The notes under the pieces were generated by a model, which did not search any database, was not told the DNA's origin, and saw nothing but the letters and a program-made list of their open reading frames with translations. The position numbers were made by a program, and so were the translations under genes. A stretch of DNA of 64,000 nt from Cyclaneusma minus (taxonomy: Eukaryota; Ascomycota; Leotiomycetes; Marthamycetales; Marthamycetaceae): positions 744,001 to 808,000 of the forward strand of contig JAKZHN010000004.1 in assembly GCA_037179335.1 (NCBI GenBank), in the 5' to 3' direction. This document shows positions 61,037-64,000 of this stretch, one piece after another; the first letter of the stretch is position 1; each line of letters starts with the position of its first letter.

Positions 61037-61539
61037 GGTGTCGGTGGAAACGGGGAAACTGCGCGAGGGCGACTTTGGTTGGTATTTCGGGAATTCGAAA
61101 GGCGCGTCGTAGTGTGTTTAGTTTCTCCAGGTCCGGCGTATGTCTGCTTCAGACGGTCGAGATAAATCGGTTCTCTGTGATATCGAAAAGTCCCCGCCTT
61201 CGCTCCAAATAATTTTGTGTGTAGGGATCTCGAGCGCCGCCGCTTCGAGTCTAGCGCCACTTTTCTGCCGCTCTGCCTGCCGGGTAACCCCGATTCTCAA
61301 CTCCATCTCTACATCTGGACTGCGCGGCTCAATAAAACGCCTTCTGCTGCCCTTCACCCTCTGTCTCCTGGATTGCCACCTTTGCTCGCAACCCAATGGA
61401 CTAACGCCCCTACCTACGGAGAGTACAAGTGCCTACAAGATCGAGGGCCGTTGACGGACGACCAACCGCCTATCTCGCAACGCCCGACTACACGAACTAG
61501 ACTTCACAACTTCACGACGACCTCACGACACCAGCTACT
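61037..61539. promoter_or_regulatory. Bidirectional promoter region, DUF2423 gene / SUMO ligase gene
   Basis: The 503 bases between divergent start codons should hold both promoters. It is rich in short pyrimidine tracts on the plus strand (CTCTGTCTCCTG near 61363; CCTCACGACACC near 61519), typical of fungal leaders. Open frames here overlap on both strands and are not genes. Confidence 0.45.
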
Positions 61540-63524
61540 ATGTCCGCTCATATGGACATCGAGTACATCAGCCGCCAATTGCGCAACCAAAAACTGCTCG
61601 TGAAGAATCTCCAGAATCTTTGCAGAGCCGAAGGTCTGTCGCAGGTGGGAACTAAGCCCACACTGGTGAATCGACTCGTTGAGCGTAGGTCACGTCCTAT
61701 CTTGCATTTGCCAGATTTCCTCGACACCGCTGAATCTCATCTCTGTGATGACTTCATTCCGACCGTTCAGCATTGCATTTTCCCGTCTTCACAAAGCCGT
61801 TGGACATCTTCTCGTCTAGGCTGCTTGTCTGGTTGGTGGCAACATTCAGAACGCTTGCTAACTCTAGACCATCCTCTATAGAAGCCAGAAACTACGTCCA
61901 AAAGGCAGATTCCAGAGGATTCCAACGACTATCGAGAATGGCCGCAGATGAGCTGTCGAACCGGCCTCCTGCTGTCAACCGAGCGCCTGGCGGATACTCT
62001 TCTTCGCCTGCTCCAGCCCCTCCAGCTCCAGTTCCACCTCCGGCGCCAATCGTCCGTCCGAATTACTACGCCCCTCCCCCGATGCCGGGCAACAGTTAGT
62101 GATTCCTATATATTGGTCACCCTTACTCGTCTAACGTTCGTAGGCATCATGTTCAAGCCAAACATTTTCTACAACATCAAGCAGCAGCTGGGCGCGACCA
62201 AGCCATGTGAGAGTGAGTTCCTGAGCATTCTAGCAAGGTCGCCCAGACTAATTCAAATTAGTGATGGCTCAGCATCGCCATAGCGTGGACATTGTCATCA
62301 GGAAAGAAGACTACAGGACCATAATCGACAACTTGTCCAACAACGGCACCACTCGGGTAATGGTTTATTGTGCTGGGGAACCGCATGGACTGCAGGACAT
62401 CGCGTTTCCACACCAATCCGAGATCAAGGTGAATGGAAAAGAAGTGAAAGGAAATACGCGCGGCCTGAAGAACAAACCAGGCACCACGAGGCCTGTCGAC
62501 ATTACCGAACATTTCACTGTCGTCCCGGCCCCTTACACCTTCACTGTCACCATGGTGTATGCTTTGACCACGAAGGCAAGTGGTAAACAAGAGGTCAGCG
62601 TCCAGATAAGAAGTCGTATCTGCCTGAAATCTACACAGCGATCTCTCCCTTTGCGTCACAATCCATTTGGGTCAATACTAATTGATCGTGTAGAAATTCT
62701 TCCTCATGGTGAAGCTGGTGGAGGCTATTCCAGTCAAGGACTTGGTCCAGCAGCTGGAGGCAGGAGCTAAGATTACCAAGGAGTCCGTTGTGAGCGAGAG
62801 TAAGTGCTCATATTCGGTGTGTCGCTATCAGATTTCTAATACTTTACAGTGGTTAAGAAAGCGCAAGACACCGAGATTCAGGCGATCTCTTCAGTGCTCT
62901 CACTGAAATGCCCGCTTTCAACGAGCAGAATCAAAATCCCTGTGCGCTCGACAAAGTGTCGCCATAACGCGTGTTGGGACGCGGCTACCTTCGTGGAGAT
63001 GCAGTTGCAAGGCCCAACATGGACTTGTCCCATCTGCCAAATCCCAGCCCCGTTCAACAGTCTCGCGATTGACGGGTACGTGGGATGCTTGTTTGCGGAT
63101 TGATGTTCAAGAGCTAACGATTACCAGCTACGTCAGAGATATCCTGAAGAACACGTCCTCCTCAGTCGAGCAGGTCAATGTTGAGCCAAACGGAGATTGG
63201 TCGCAGCCCAAAACGCAGAGCGAGGATTTGACCGGCGATGATGTTGGTTCCGACGAAGATCTAGTCGAGATCACCAACACAAAGAAAATCCCCGCAGCCC
63301 GAAATGGTGTCCCATCCTACGTCCAAACACCAGCCAGTTCGCGTGAGCCGTCTGGTTCCGCCCCTCCCGCGAAGTCAAATGGAAATGGAAAGCGTTCAGC
63401 TCCCATTATCGATCTCACCTTGAGCGACGACGACGAGCCCATTGCACCAAGACCACCAAAGAAGCAGCGCTATAGCAACGGGGGTGAGGCCTACGTTGGT
63501 CAGATGCTGGGTTACTACAATTAG
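61540..63524 (+). CDS. SUMO E3 ligase of the PIAS/Siz family (SAP, PINIT, SP-RING)
   Basis: Nuclear E3 ligase that brings SUMO-charged Ubc9 to its targets. Seven exons (61540-61684, 61882-62094, 62144-62212, 62262-62575, 62694-62799, 62850-63075, 63128-63524) give 1470 bases, 489 residues. The SAP region is at residues 5-48 (LLVKNLQNLCRAEGLSQVG, TKPTLVNRLVE). A proline-rich linker follows. The PINIT domain begins IMFKPNIFYNI and includes FPHQSEIKVNGKEV. The SP-RING is CPLSTSRIKIPVRSTKCRHN then CWDAATF and WTCPICQIPA, with all zinc ligands expected. The C-terminus has a SUMO-interacting motif, IIDLTLSDDDE. The intron after 62575 begins GCAAGT and is needed to keep frame, so it is a GC-AG intron. 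An alternative start is MDIEY (residue 5). Which of Siz1, Siz2 or PIAS it equals cannot be decided by eye. Confidence 0.93.
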
Positions 63525-64000
63525 AGCGGGAACAATTTTGTCAGAGATAAAAGGTCGTGTAGGTTTTCTACGGATTACGAAGTCAGCAACGGACCGTCAC
63601 GGGCAGCATAACGAGCGTCATAGGCCGATTTGGGTTTTGCTTTCTTGCTTCAATCAGTTTATCAGGTGCATAGTCTAGCAAGGTGGGACTTATTTGGGTG
63701 GCTTACTCGGAGGGACAGGCGTTGCTCTTTCATTCGGTCGGCATATCACTCGAAGCACCAGGCGCTCACAGGTAATCGGAGGGTTCGGTTAGGCGTTTCC
63801 CAGATATCCCAGGTGAACGGAAGCGTTTGCTATTCGGATGTTGCTGGCAGATATTTCCCAATCCATTGAAGATACCCGTTTCGCAATGCAGAGAGAAAAG
63901 TCTACATAAAGTGTGATAATACAGTGCCATGAAAAAAGTGTTCTCCTCGGACCTCCCTTGACCGTAAGAGATTTCTAAATGCACGAAAATTGTAGCCACA
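63525..64000. other. Right edge, no supported gene
   Basis: 3' flank of the SUMO ligase gene. Overlapping short frames on both strands (63630-63869 plus, 63766-63999 minus) have no family resemblance. A gene entering from the right cannot be excluded. Confidence 0.4.

Overview
This is chromosomal DNA from a filamentous ascomycete (Pezizomycotina). Genes are compact, have short GT-AG introns (about 50-100 bases) with CTAAC-like branch points, and encode fungal housekeeping proteins: the C-5 sterol desaturase Erg3, a Tup1/RcoA corepressor, a LaeA-like methyltransferase, Elp5, Las21/Gpi7 and a PIAS/Siz SUMO ligase. The long AT-rich block carries repeat-induced point mutation (RIP), which is typical of this subphylum. 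I cannot fix the genus from sequence alone; a Leotiomycetes-like fungus is only a guess. By joining exons by hand I obtained complete open gene models with correct phase for ten protein genes, plus one uninterrupted zinc-finger gene.

Left arm (1-22 kb). A gene-poor start holds decayed repeats and tRNA-like sequence. Then come VMA16 (V-ATPase proteolipid c'') divergent from TOA2 (TFIIA small subunit), ELP5 tail-to-tail with TOA2, a LaeA-like methyltransferase divergent from an FAD monooxygenase, and a small TMEM42-like membrane protein. From 13.0 to 17.3 kb lies a repeat-rich stretch with an intron-containing tRNA-His candidate and several degenerate tandem repeats. A multi-finger zinc protein and ERG3 close the arm.

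Centre (about 22.7-51.6 kb). This is a roughly 29 kb, extremely AT-rich block with no intact gene. It is a graveyard of nested Ty3/gypsy elements on both strands: reverse transcriptase, RNase H, integrase, chromodomain, protease and gag zinc-knuckle relics can be read through many stops. One element is framed by two 161-base LTRs whose differences are, by hand alignment, all C/T or G/A transitions, which is direct evidence of RIP. A second, same-orientation LTR pair frames a nested block of about 15 kb. Centromeric function is possible but untested.

Right arm (51.6-64 kb). After a gene-free leader of about 2.4 kb come the TUP1/RcoA corepressor gene, LAS21 (GPI ethanolamine phosphate transferase 2, 8 exons), a small DUF2423 ribosome-biogenesis-type protein, and a PIAS/Siz SUMO E3 ligase that appears to use one GC-AG intron. 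The last two share a bidirectional promoter.

The genes do not form an operon or an obvious biosynthetic cluster. The one functional pairing worth testing is the divergent LaeA-like methyltransferase and FAD monooxygenase. I saw no clearly new defence, toxin or mobile system. The most distinctive items are the RIP-dated LTR pairs, the minisatellite and its apparent RIP-mutated image, the odd tRNA-His, the zinc-finger protein, and an in-frame stop upstream of the TMEM42-like gene.
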